Source of the DNA: an uncultured Ruminococcus sp.
GTDB taxonomy: Bacteria > Bacillota > Clostridia > Oscillospirales > Acutalibacteraceae
Direction of reading: 5' to 3'
Assembly (NCBI GenBank): GCA_902773065.1
Contig: CACYDD010000286.1
Span: 1-24,653 of the forward strand
Length of the DNA stretch: 24,653 bases
The notes beneath the pieces are model-generated. The model was given only the letters and a program-made list of their open reading frames with translations. It was not told the DNA's origin and ran no database searches. Made by a program: the position numbers and the translations under genes. This document shows, in pieces, positions 14,506 through 22,332 of this stretch (positions are counted from its first letter, which is position 1; every line of letters starts with the position of its first letter).

Positions 14506-15690
14506 GTGGGGATCAATAAAAAAATCATGAGAAAATTTGCCTTGTCGTCAATTTCTGCTGCTTTGGTCATTTCTGCGGCTTTATGCACCGCCGAAAGGAT
14601 GAAAGGTACGGATATGACTGACCCCCTGAAAATGATTGCTGCCGAAACAACGCTGCCAAGCGGCAATTTTCAATATTATGACTCAACCTACAATGCACCC
14701 TCGCCTGAACCATCCGAAACAGAACAAAGTGCAAAACAGAAACAGGAAAGCTCCCGGGCATCCGAAAGTTCTGTCGAAAGTGAGACAACAGCTGAATCAA
14801 AAACGGAAGCGGATATCCCAAAAGCAACAAGCGGAAAAGAATTTGAAAGCTCCGAGGCAACCGCCGAAGAAATTGAGGCATATGACAATGAGCATGAGGG
14901 TGAAGAACAATACCCTGTTCTGGAATTCACCTCTGTTCTGGGAAATATGGCTTATGACGGTGTACAGGTCAAAAATTCCTCCTCAGCGGATATCGATATC
15001 AAATCAGAACTTGAAGGCAGACTCGGTTTTAAAATGGAGAAAACAAGTGAACCTCAGGTTCTGATCTACCACACCCACACCTGCGAAAGCTTTCTGACTT
15101 ATGATACAGGCTATTATTACGAAAGCTTTTATCCACGAACAACTGACAAATCAAAAAGTGTTTGTGCTGTGGGCGAAGAAATCGCAAAACAACTGAATGC
15201 TTCCGGTATTGCGACGCTGCACGATACAACATACCACGACAGCCCGAGTTATTCGGGTGCTTATTACAGAAGCACTGACACCGTTAACGAATACCTTGAA
15301 AAATATCCTTCCATCAAAGTCGTTCTTGATATTCACCGTGACGGAATCGGTACAGACACCCAGCGTTCCAAGCCTGTCTGCTATGTTAACGGCAAAAAGG
15401 CAGCACAGATGATGATACTCGCAGGTTACAACTGTGATAATGACCCTGCTTTCAAAGACTGGGAATACAACCTGCGGTTTGCTCTGCAAATCCAGAACAC
15501 CGCACAGAAAATGTACCCCGATCTTGTTCGGCCGCTTAATTTCGGTGATTTCGTTTATAATATGGATATCAACACAGGTTCCCTTCTGATCGAAATAGGT
15601 GCAGATTCCAACACATTGGAGGAAGTACGCTACACAGGCTATCTTCTCGGAAATGTATTGTCTGAAGTGTTATCCGCTAAAAAAGATTAG
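14506..15690 (+). CDS. spoIIP: Stage II sporulation protein P (peptidoglycan hydrolase)
   Basis: SpoIIP is a membrane-anchored amidase/endopeptidase that with SpoIID and SpoIIM thins septal wall during forespore engulfment. The 394-residue protein has an N-terminal membrane segment (about 12-29), a Ser/Glu-rich linker (about 65-130) and a C-terminal SpoIIP domain with LIYHTHTCESF (His189, His191), VLDIHRDGIG (His277, Arg278) and the late LLIEIGADSNTLEE. The GTG at 14506 is chosen because AGGGAGGG ends six bases before it; the first ATG (14527) has no ribosome site. It is probably cotranscribed with gpr. Confidence 0.93.
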   Translation: MGINKKIMRKFALSSISAALVISAALCTAERMKGTDMTDPLKMIAAETTLPSGNFQYYDSTYNAPSPEPSETEQSAKQKQESSRASESSVESETTAESKTEADIPKATSGKEFESSEATAEEIEAYDNEHEGEEQYPVLEFTSVLGNMAYDGVQVKNSSSADIDIKSELEGRLGFKMEKTSEPQVLIYHTHTCESFLTYDTGYYYESFYPRTTDKSKSVCAVGEEIAKQLNASGIATLHDTTYHDSPSYSGAYYRSTDTVNEYLEKYPSIKVVLDIHRDGIGTDTQRSKPVCYVNGKKAAQMMILAGYNCDNDPAFKDWEYNLRFALQIQNTAQKMYPDLVRPLNFGDFVYNMDINTGSLLIEIGADSNTLEEVRYTGYLLGNVLSEVLSAKKD

Positions 15691-15715
15691 AACAACTTTG
15701 TAAATTCCCAATTAT

Positions 15716-15736
15716 TTATCTTTCATCTTTTATCTT
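15716..15736 (+). repeat. Heptamer tandem repeat F (TTATCTT type)
   Basis: Units TTATCTT, TCATCTT, TTATCTT follow spoIIP by 25 bases. Confidence 0.75.
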
Positions 15737-15797
15737 TTTATAGAATATTCACTGAATTATTTGTGCAGAATATCCGTTTTTTCTGACATAATGACAG

Positions 15798-15826
15798 TTC
15801 AACATCAAGGAAATTTCTGTTATAAT
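15798..15826 (+). promoter_or_regulatory. Possible promoter of the acidic surface protein
   Basis: A perfect TATAAT (15821-15826) lies 17 bp after a weak TTCAAC (15798-15803). The poor -35 box suggests low or activated expression. Confidence 0.45.
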
Positions 15827-15842
15827 TATTTATGTATCTATA

Positions 15843-15868
15843 AATGAGCAATCATCAGCCCGCTCATT
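15843..15868 (+). other. Leader hairpin before the acidic surface protein
   Basis: AATGAGC (15843-15849) and GCTCATT (15862-15868) form a 7-bp stem with a 12-base loop in the predicted 5' leader, 39 bases before the ATG. Confidence 0.4.
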
Positions 15869-15907
15869 CTTAGTTTGCGTAAAAATGATTATTGGCGGTG
15901 AAAAATC

Positions 15908-16744
15908 ATGAAAGGAAAAAAATATATAACCTCTTTACTTGCTGCCGCAGTTATTGTGACATCCGCTTTTCCGTTGACAGCATTTGCCGTTCCGTCGGAT
16001 GATCCCGATGCTCCTCCCGCGGAAGAATACAGTCAGGACGAAACTCCGGCGGACACTCCGTCCGAAAACCCTGACAACGGTGAGCCATCTTATGCCGAAG
16101 AAACACCCGAGGAAAGCTACAGCCCTGACTACAGCCAGGATTACACCGAGCCTGATAATAATCAATATTACGAACCCGAATACAGCTATGACGATAATGA
16201 ATATACACAACAGGATTCCTATGAGGATTATGACAACAACAACGAAAATGAATATAGTAATGATGAAGAAACCTATGACAATGAGGAAAGTTACGAGGAA
16301 AGCTACGAGGATGACAGCAACTACAGCACCGTAACCGTTGCCGATCCGTTTACACTGATTGCCGGACTTGAAGTGATTCTTCCTGCTGACAAGCCCGATT
16401 TTAAACCAAAAGAAGAATCCTCAAAGGAAGAGGAAAGCAAGGACGAAAGCTCCGCTGCTGCCGCTGCCGTCAAAAAAGACACGGATCTTCTGAACGCACC
16501 GCCTACGATTCCGATCGACGAAACCGTATCTTCCGTGACCTACACACAGGATGAAAATGATACTTCGGTATTTGTCGGCATCATCTTCTGGTCGATCATC
16601 GGTATTGTAATCACTGCCATTCTGATCATCATCATTAATTTCAAAGGCGAAAATTCAGAATTCACCTTCGGGCGGAAGAGATACCACAAAAACAATTATA
16701 AGCCATCCCGGACATCGGTAAACAAATATAAAATGAGCAGATAA
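15908..16744 (+). CDS. Acidic Asp/Glu/Tyr-rich single-pass surface protein
   Basis: A 278-residue protein not recognised as a named family. It has a signal peptide (residues 1-27, cleavage likely after LTAFA), a long low-complexity stretch (about 28-140) crowded with Asp, Glu, Tyr, Asn and Pro, a short folded-looking part (about 141-160), a Lys/Glu/Ser stretch, a membrane helix (about 220-245, VFVGIIFWSIIGIVITAILI) and a basic cytoplasmic tail. The expected topology is outside-acidic, single pass, inside-basic. GGCGGTG precedes the ATG at 15908. It follows spoIIP but has its own weak promoter, so a spore link is only suggested by position. Confidence 0.75.
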   Translation: MKGKKYITSLLAAAVIVTSAFPLTAFAVPSDDPDAPPAEEYSQDETPADTPSENPDNGEPSYAEETPEESYSPDYSQDYTEPDNNQYYEPEYSYDDNEYTQQDSYEDYDNNNENEYSNDEETYDNEESYEESYEDDSNYSTVTVADPFTLIAGLEVILPADKPDFKPKEESSKEEESKDESSAAAAAVKKDTDLLNAPPTIPIDETVSSVTYTQDENDTSVFVGIIFWSIIGIVITAILIIIINFKGENSEFTFGRKRYHKNNYKPSRTSVNKYKMSR

Positions 16745-16773
16745 AAAGCAGACCCGTTCGGGTCTGCTTTTTT
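16743..16773. terminator. Bidirectional terminator between convergent genes
   Basis: AAAGCAGACCCG and CGGGTCTGCTTT pair around a TT loop, with A and T runs on either side, so it can stop transcription from both directions. It separates the acidic-protein gene from ispD. Confidence 0.92.
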
Positions 16774-16774
16774 G

Positions 16775-17476
16775 TTATGCAAAAAAATCCTTCACAAGCG
16801 TTTCTGCTGTTGTGAAATCGCTCGGATAGGTCAGTTTGATATTTGTTTCTGCCCCTTCAATCAGTTTTACCGCTTTTCCGTTGATGTGATATAAACGACA
16901 GGCATCCGTGATTCCTGACCGCTGCTCCGCCGGCACACGATGCAGCATTTCAATAAAGCCTCCGATTCTGAATGTCTGCGGTGTCTGCACCCTGAACATG
17001 GTACTTCTCAGCGGAAACTCATCCGCTGTAATACCGTCAGAAGAAATCAGCATGGTATCTGTTGCAGTAATTGCTGTTGTGCAGATATCACAATCTTCCA
17101 TCGCTGCAATACTGTCGCTGATCATTTTCTCCGTTACAAACGGACGGACTGCGTCATGTGTAAGCAGGATCTCATCCTCGCTCGCAGAAAGCTTTTCTTT
17201 GGCATATGTGATAATATTCACGATCGTATCGTTTCTGTCTGCTCCTCCGTCCGTGATATGCACACCGCCTGAAAAAAACTTTCCGACAAGCTCTTCCGTA
17301 TATTCATGCCACTGCGGATTGATCCCCACGATCACATTTTCAATTTCATCATGCTTTAAAAACTGCTCTATCGTATAAATGATCACCGGCTTACCGCGAA
17401 GCTCCATAAACTGCTTCGGGATATCGCCCCCCATTCTTGTTCCCTTTCCTCCTGCCACAATCGCCGCTATTGCCAT
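16775..17476 (-). CDS. ispD: 2-C-methyl-D-erythritol 4-phosphate cytidylyltransferase
   Basis: IspD couples CTP with methylerythritol phosphate in the non-mevalonate isoprenoid pathway. It has 233 residues, the usual size. The nucleotide-binding start AIVAGGKGTRMGGDIPKQF (about 4-22), LLTHDAVRPFV (about 103-113), FPLRSTMFRVQTPQTF (about 154-169) and the C-terminal IKLTYPSDFTTAE (about 214-226) are characteristic. The ATG at 17476 is chosen because GGGAGG lies seven bases upstream; the TTG farther up is not credible. Related TarI/IspD-type cytidylyltransferases with ribitol phosphate are the main alternative, since no other pathway genes are adjacent. Confidence 0.88.
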   Translation of the reverse strand: MAIAAIVAGGKGTRMGGDIPKQFMELRGKPVIIYTIEQFLKHDEIENVIVGINPQWHEYTEELVGKFFSGGVHITDGGADRNDTIVNIITYAKEKLSASEDEILLTHDAVRPFVTEKMISDSIAAMEDCDICTTAITATDTMLISSDGITADEFPLRSTMFRVQTPQTFRIGGFIEMLHRVPAEQRSGITDACRLYHINGKAVKLIEGAETNIKLTYPSDFTTAETLVKDFFA

Positions 17477-17510
17477 TATATTGCCTCCCAAAAATTATTT
17501 TATATCAACT

Positions 17511-17539
17511 ATTATATCATCACGACCCGATTCTGTCTA
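17511..17539 (-). promoter_or_regulatory. SigA promoter of ispD, with a repeat motif in its spacer
   Basis: Minus strand: TAGACA (17539-17534), 17-bp spacer, TATAAT (17516-17511). The first ten spacer bases are GAATCGGGTC, the same 10-mer that begins the core of the dispersed repeat in this window. Confidence 0.75.
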
Positions 17540-17576
17540 CATCCGTCAAGGCGTACCACGTACACTTGAAGCTTAA

Positions 17577-17696
17577 TGTAAAATTGTTGGCATATCAACT
17601 TGAAACGCGGAGATAAACTAATCTTTACTCATTCAGAGCGAACGAAGGGTAGCGACCACGCGAATCGGGTCCGGCGGCTCGCCGGCACAATTGACA
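17577..17696 (+). repeat. Dispersed promoter-bearing repeat, copy 2
   Basis: About 120 bp matching 6109-6230 with scattered substitutions and a small gap near the start. GAATCGGGTC is at 17662-17671, the palindrome CCGGCG-GCT-CGCCGG at 17671-17685, and five bases later the TTGACA of the TraB-operon promoter. Confidence 0.85.
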
Positions 17697-17719
17697 AAAC
17701 ACTCGTAATGTTATATCAT
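17691..17719 (+). promoter_or_regulatory. SigA promoter of the TraB-MBL-DUF3006 operon
   Basis: TTGACA (17691-17696), exactly 17 bp, TATCAT (17714-17719), 61 bases before the start codon. The -35 box ends the dispersed repeat. Confidence 0.8.
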
Positions 17720-17780
17720 TATATTATAGTTTTATCAGAAAACAAAGCTAACAATAATACAGAAATATGGGGAAAAAGCA

Positions 17781-18989
17781 ATGAAATTCAAAAATGTTCT
17801 TTTAGCAGCAACAGCTTTGATGCTGACATCCGTTTTAGCATTTTCAGGCTGTACCGACCTAAAAAATGAAAATTCCGCTGAGGAAAGCTCCGCACCGCAA
17901 AGTTCGGAGAAAAAACAGGAAAGCTCCAAAAATACAGAAAAATCCGAAGCAAGCAAAACCGAATCAAAAACAGAATCCAAAGCAGAAAACTCCGCTGCAC
18001 AAAGCAGTGTAGAAGAACAAGAGTATTCCCTGCCTGCCTATAATAAAATCACGCCGGCTGTCTGGGAAGTTACTGACAGCAATGCCCATGTGATCTATAT
18101 GATGGGTTCCATTCATGCTGCGGATGCTGATGCACTGGAAATGCCCGACTATTTTGAAACAGCCTATGCAAAATGTGATTCCCTCGCTGTGGAATGTGAT
18201 ATCACAGAGGCACAGCTTGATATTTTCGGTCTTGGAGAACTGCTTTATACAGACGGAACAACCATAAAAGATCATGTGCCCGAAGAAGATTATGAAAAAG
18301 CGGTAGAAACACTTTCGGCCGCCGGAAGTTACAACGCAAACTATGATTATATGAAACCTATCATGTGGTCCTCTCTCGGCGAAGCAGTCGCAATACAGCG
18401 GGCAGGTCTGAATACCAATTACGGTATTGACACACTGCTGATCAAAAGAGCCAAAGAAGAAAACAAAAAGGTTCTGGAAGTAGAATCTGTTGACTCCCAG
18501 TATACACTTCTTGCCCATCTCCCTGATGAGGTTCAGCTTCTGATGTTCCACCAGCTGACAACAGATGATTATATTGATGATATGGAAAAAGAACTTCGGG
18601 AAACCTATGAAGGATGGAAAAATGGCACATTAGGTGACAGCCTGGTTGAAAGCGATGCCGATATTACCGAAGAAAGTCTCAGTGATGAAGAGCTGAAGCT
18701 GCTTGAACAATACAATGATGCAATGCTCAACAACAGAAACAAAGGAATGGTCGAAAAAGCAAAGGAATATATGAAGGGAGGCAAAACCGTCATGTTTGTT
18801 GTGGGTGCGGCTCATTTTTACGGCGAAAAGGGTATTTTGCAGCTGATGAAAGATAACGGCTGCACCATCAGACAGCTTACCACCGAGGATGCTGAAAAGC
18901 CCCCTGCCAAATCAGCTTTTGCTGCTGAAAGTACCGAAGAAGAAAGCTCCGTACCGGAAACCGACCCCGGCACTGCAAGAGCAGCATAA
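17781..18989 (+). CDS. TraB/GumN-family lipoprotein
   Basis: A 402-residue exported protein. The lipobox LAFSGC places the lipidated residue at Cys24, followed by a Ser/Glu/Lys linker to about residue 75. The body matches the TraB/GumN/PrgY family: PAVWEVTDSNAHVIYMMGSIH (with the GxxH motif), then a late VMFVVGAAHFYGEKGILQLM carrying GxxH again, the pair of motifs proposed as metal ligands in TIKI-type proteases. Residues about 370-402 are a Ser/Glu/Pro tail. Function in bacteria is mostly unassigned; PrgY relatives act on peptide pheromones, so a peptidase role at the outer membrane face is possible but inferred. It begins a three-gene operon. Confidence 0.85.
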   Translation: MKFKNVLLAATALMLTSVLAFSGCTDLKNENSAEESSAPQSSEKKQESSKNTEKSEASKTESKTESKAENSAAQSSVEEQEYSLPAYNKITPAVWEVTDSNAHVIYMMGSIHAADADALEMPDYFETAYAKCDSLAVECDITEAQLDIFGLGELLYTDGTTIKDHVPEEDYEKAVETLSAAGSYNANYDYMKPIMWSSLGEAVAIQRAGLNTNYGIDTLLIKRAKEENKKVLEVESVDSQYTLLAHLPDEVQLLMFHQLTTDDYIDDMEKELRETYEGWKNGTLGDSLVESDADITEESLSDEELKLLEQYNDAMLNNRNKGMVEKAKEYMKGGKTVMFVVGAAHFYGEKGILQLMKDNGCTIRQLTTEDAEKPPAKSAFAAESTEEESSVPETDPGTARAA

Positions 18990-19010
18990 ACTCACAGCGG
19001 AGAATCAACA

Positions 19011-19904
19011 ATGAAACTCAGAAAAATTATTTCAACGCTTCTTGCTGCTGTCATGCTATGTACTTTTCTTTGCGGCTGCGAAGATCTGGAGGAATTTCTT
19101 GATTACGACCTCAGTGCCGAACCAAGAAATCACGAGGAGCTGCTGGTGAGTCATTATATTGATGTCGGTCAGGGTGATTGTGAATTCATTGAATTTCCTG
19201 ACGGCAAAACGATGCTGATCGATGCAGGAACAAGCAAAAGCAGCGGAACAATTATTGATTATATCGAAGGCTTGGGCTATTCTGAAATCAACTATGTCAT
19301 TGCAACACATCCCCATGCCGACCATATTGGCGGCATGGCGGATGTGATCAAATATTTTGATATCGGACAGATCTATATGCCCTATGCCGGCACAACAACA
19401 AAAACCTTTGAAAACCTGCTGACTACCATACAAGATAAGAACAAAAAGATCAAAACCGCAAAAGCAGGTATGAATATCACAAAGTCAGAAAACCTTGATT
19501 TCAGCGTTGATATCATTGCACCGGTCAATGACGAATATGATGACCTGAATAATTATTCTGTTGTGATTACCATCCAATATGGCAATAACCGCTTTTTGTA
19601 TATGGGAGATGCCGAAAAAGAAGCGGAGGATGAAATTCTGGAGGATAAGTCAGATGTTTCCGCAGATGTAGTGAAAGTCGGACACCATGGCAGTAAAACC
19701 TCGTCCTCGGCTAAGTTTGTCAGTGCTGTCGGGGCAGATCATGCCGTATTCTCTCTTGGCGAAGGTAACGATTACGGTCACCCTCATTCCCAGGTCGTAA
19801 AACGCTGGAAAAAGGCAGGCGCAGAAATTCTGCGGACAGACAAGAACGGAACGATCGTAATTACTTCTGACGGCAATAATCTCACTGTTGATACAGAAAA
19901 ATAG
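19011..19904 (+). CDS. ComEC-like metallo-beta-lactamase-domain lipoprotein
   Basis: A 297-residue exported protein with lipobox LCGC (Cys23). It lacks the ComEC membrane channel and keeps only the hydrolase domain: HYIDVGQGDCEFIEFPDGK (about 48-66), the full metal motif THPHADHIGG (His100, His102, Asp104, His105), a GDAEKEAE segment and KVGHHGSKTSSS. In contrast to the MBL-fold protein at 9256-10041, its active site is intact. Such stand-alone proteins may be nucleases or phosphodiesterases; the substrate is unknown. It starts 21 bp after the TraB gene, and its TAG stop overlaps the DUF3006 ribosome site. Confidence 0.88.
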   Translation: MKLRKIISTLLAAVMLCTFLCGCEDLEEFLDYDLSAEPRNHEELLVSHYIDVGQGDCEFIEFPDGKTMLIDAGTSKSSGTIIDYIEGLGYSEINYVIATHPHADHIGGMADVIKYFDIGQIYMPYAGTTTKTFENLLTTIQDKNKKIKTAKAGMNITKSENLDFSVDIIAPVNDEYDDLNNYSVVITIQYGNNRFLYMGDAEKEAEDEILEDKSDVSADVVKVGHHGSKTSSSAKFVSAVGADHAVFSLGEGNDYGHPHSQVVKRWKKAGAEILRTDKNGTIVITSDGNNLTVDTEK

Positions 19905-19914
19905 GAGGATGAAA

Positions 19915-20244
19915 ATGAAAGCGGTCATTGACAGATTTGAAGGCGAAATGGCAGTGATTGAAATCGAAAAAGGAAAATTTGAAAAAATGCCTAAAATTCT
20001 TCTCAGTGATGCAAAAGAAGGCGACTATATTGATGTTACGCCTGCTAAGAAAGCTCATTTTCATGTTGCAAGCATTGAAGAAGGAATTATGTATGTCCTT
20101 ACGCCAAACGGGAAATATGCCATGAAGGCGGTCCTCGGCGGCGGTGCAAAAGCCGGCGACGGTCTGAATATCAAAATTAACAAGCCGGTTACCCAACAAA
20201 AAGAAAACAAAATAAAAGAACTGATGCACAGTCTTTTTAACTGA
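19915..20244 (+). CDS. DUF3006-type small protein
   Basis: A 109-residue cytosolic protein. The start AVIDRFEGEMAVIEIE and the later LLSDAKEGDYIDVTP are typical of DUF3006, a short family often found beside ComEC-like hydrolase genes, as here. It is longer than the usual roughly 70-90 residues: a GIMYVLTPNGKYAMKAVLGGG segment and a charged helical tail are added. The ATG at 19915 is six bases after AGGAGG (19903-19908); the ATG at 19909 is too close. Function is unknown. The stop codon lies in the left arm of the following hairpin. Confidence 0.78.
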   Translation: MKAVIDRFEGEMAVIEIEKGKFEKMPKILLSDAKEGDYIDVTPAKKAHFHVASIEEGIMYVLTPNGKYAMKAVLGGGAKAGDGLNIKINKPVTQQKENKIKELMHSLFN

Positions 20245-20293
20245 CAAAACCCCCTGCAAGGCAATCGTAATGCCTTGCAGGGGGTTTTGTCAG
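20241..20293. terminator. Perfect 23-bp hairpin terminator
   Basis: Arms 20241-20263 and 20271-20293 are perfectly complementary over 23 bp with a 7-base loop. The stem contains AAAACCCCCTGCAAGG and its complement, so each side has an A or T run and it can work both ways, between the DUF3006 gene and the convergent ABC genes. Confidence 0.93.
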
Positions 20294-20433
20294 TACCTTA
20301 TTTTTCGCTCAGACATCCCGTCACAGAACTTCCATTAGCAACTGATGGAGTGGAGAAGACAGGATAAAATTTCCTTTGCTGCAAAATCACAAAGAGATTA
20401 CAAACTTTCCCATGTCATAACTCCACACTCTTA

Positions 20434-22332
20434 TCAGGATAGTTCAAATGCACCTGTATAGAGCTGGTAGTATTTTCCTTTTTGTGCGATCAACTGATCG
20501 TGTGTGCCACGCTCGATAATTCTGCCAAGCTCAAGAACCATGATAACATCGGAGTTCTGAACCGTACTCAGGCGGTGAGCAATAACAAATACTGTTCTGC
20601 CATACATCAGACCATCCATTCCCTTTTGAACAAGAGCTTCCGTTCTGGTATCAATACTGGAAGTCGCTTCATCAAGTATCATAACAGGCGGATCGGCAAC
20701 TGCTGCTCTTGCAATGGAGATCAGCTGGCACTGCCCCTGAGAAAGCTGTCCGCCGTCTCCTGTGATTACCGTATCATAACCGTTCGGCAGCATGGAAATA
20801 AAGTCATGCGCATTGGCAAGCTTCGCCGCCGCGATACATTCTTGGTCTGTTGCATCAAGCTTACCGTAACGGATATTTTCCATCACTGTTCCTGTAAACA
20901 AATGTACATCCTGCAATACGATCCCAAGCGATCTTCTCAGATCAGTCTTTTTGATTTTATTGATGTTGATTCCATCATAACGTATCTTTCCGTCTGCGAT
21001 ATCATAAAAACGGTTGATCAGGTTGGTAATGGTAGTCTTTCCTGCACCTGTTGCACCAACAAAGGCTACCTTCTGACCCGGTTGTGCATACAGCGAAATA
21101 TCATGCAGAACCGTTTTTTCTTCGTTATAGCCGAAATCCACTTCTCTCATGACGATATCGCCGCAAAGTTTTGTATAGGTAACAGTGCCGTCTCCGTGCG
21201 GATGTTTCCACGTCCACATTTCTGTGCGTTCCTCTGATTCAACGATTTTGTCGCCCTTTTCATATTTAGCATTAACAAGCGTTACATAGCCTTCGTCCTG
21301 CTCGCTTTCCTCGTCCATTAGTTCAAAGATTCTTTCTGCTCCTGCAAGTGCCATAATGACAGCATTGAGCTGCTGCGAAATTTCACTGAAAGGTCTGGAA
21401 AAGTTTTTGGAAAGACTAAGGAAAGAACCGATAACGCCTGCGGTGATCGGACTTAAACCAAAGATAGAAAGCGCACCACCCACAATGGCAATCAATACAT
21501 ACTGTAAATTGCCGAGATTGTTCATAATCGGCATGAGAATATTGGCATAGGTATTTGCCGCTGTCGCACTTTTGCAGAGTGCCTCATTTTTCTTGTCAAA
21601 TTCCTCTTTAGAAATTTCTTCGTGGCAGAAAACTTTGACAACCTTCTGACCGTTGATCATTTCCTCGATATAGCCGTTGACATCGCCCAGTTCTTTCTGC
21701 TGAGCCACAAAATTCACTGCACTTCCGCCTGCGATCTTCTTCGTGATAGAGAGCATAATCGCTACAAATATCAGCACGAACAAGGTCAGATAGACATTAG
21801 TGGAGATCATGGCAACAAATACGGTCAGTATCGTAATAACCGAAGAAAACATCTGCGGCAGACTCATCGACATCATCTGACGGAGAGTATCGATATCATT
21901 GGTATATCGGCTCATGATATCACCGTGAGAATGTGTATCGAAATATTTGATCGGCAGCGTCTGCATATGAGCAAAAAGCTCGTCACGTATTTTTTTCTGA
22001 ATCCCCTGCGATATGGTTACCATGATCCTGTTATAAGCAAGACCTGCCAGCGCACCGATCAGGAAGATTACTCCCATAATAAGAATCATGATCAGCAGAC
22101 CACTGAAATCGGGATTCTTAGCTTTCATCAGCGGTGTAACATAATTGTCGATCACGATCTGGATAAACATGGAACTGAGCGCACTTGCCGCCGCACTGAT
22201 CACAATACAGATCATGACCAGAATAAAGCGGAATTGATATTCTTTCAGATAGCCGAGAAGCCTTTTGATGACCTTTCCGGGGTCTTTCAGTCTCGGCTTT
22301 CTTTTCATATCCGGCATTTTCTTATCAGCCAT
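20434..22332 (-). CDS. ABC exporter half-transporter with canonical ATPase site
   Basis: A 632-residue half-transporter: six membrane helices (about 35-325) then a nucleotide-binding domain. Walker A is GATGAGKT (426-433), the signature is LSQGQ (530-534, divergent from LSGGQ), Walker B with catalytic Glu is MILDEATSS (Glu555), and the switch histidine is kept in VIAHR (His586). An insert rich in Trp and charged residues (about 355-390) joins the two domains. It overlaps the upstream half-transporter by 8 bp. The ATG at 22332 is chosen because AAGGGA lies about ten bases upstream; a GTG at 22341 is too close to it. It should pair with its neighbour in a heterodimeric multidrug- or peptide-type exporter. 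Confidence 0.92.
   Translation of the reverse strand: MADKKMPDMKRKPRLKDPGKVIKRLLGYLKEYQFRFILVMICIVISAAASALSSMFIQIVIDNYVTPLMKAKNPDFSGLLIMILIMGVIFLIGALAGLAYNRIMVTISQGIQKKIRDELFAHMQTLPIKYFDTHSHGDIMSRYTNDIDTLRQMMSMSLPQMFSSVITILTVFVAMISTNVYLTLFVLIFVAIMLSITKKIAGGSAVNFVAQQKELGDVNGYIEEMINGQKVVKVFCHEEISKEEFDKKNEALCKSATAANTYANILMPIMNNLGNLQYVLIAIVGGALSIFGLSPITAGVIGSFLSLSKNFSRPFSEISQQLNAVIMALAGAERIFELMDEESEQDEGYVTLVNAKYEKGDKIVESEERTEMWTWKHPHGDGTVTYTKLCGDIVMREVDFGYNEEKTVLHDISLYAQPGQKVAFVGATGAGKTTITNLINRFYDIADGKIRYDGININKIKKTDLRRSLGIVLQDVHLFTGTVMENIRYGKLDATDQECIAAAKLANAHDFISMLPNGYDTVITGDGGQLSQGQCQLISIARAAVADPPVMILDEATSSIDTRTEALVQKGMDGLMYGRTVFVIAHRLSTVQNSDVIMVLELGRIIERGTHDQLIAQKGKYYQLYTGAFELS

Noticed and set aside
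20294..20433. Possible small RNA between the 23-bp hairpin and the ABC gene
   Set aside because: No promoter, terminator or strong fold was visible in this 140-bp stretch.
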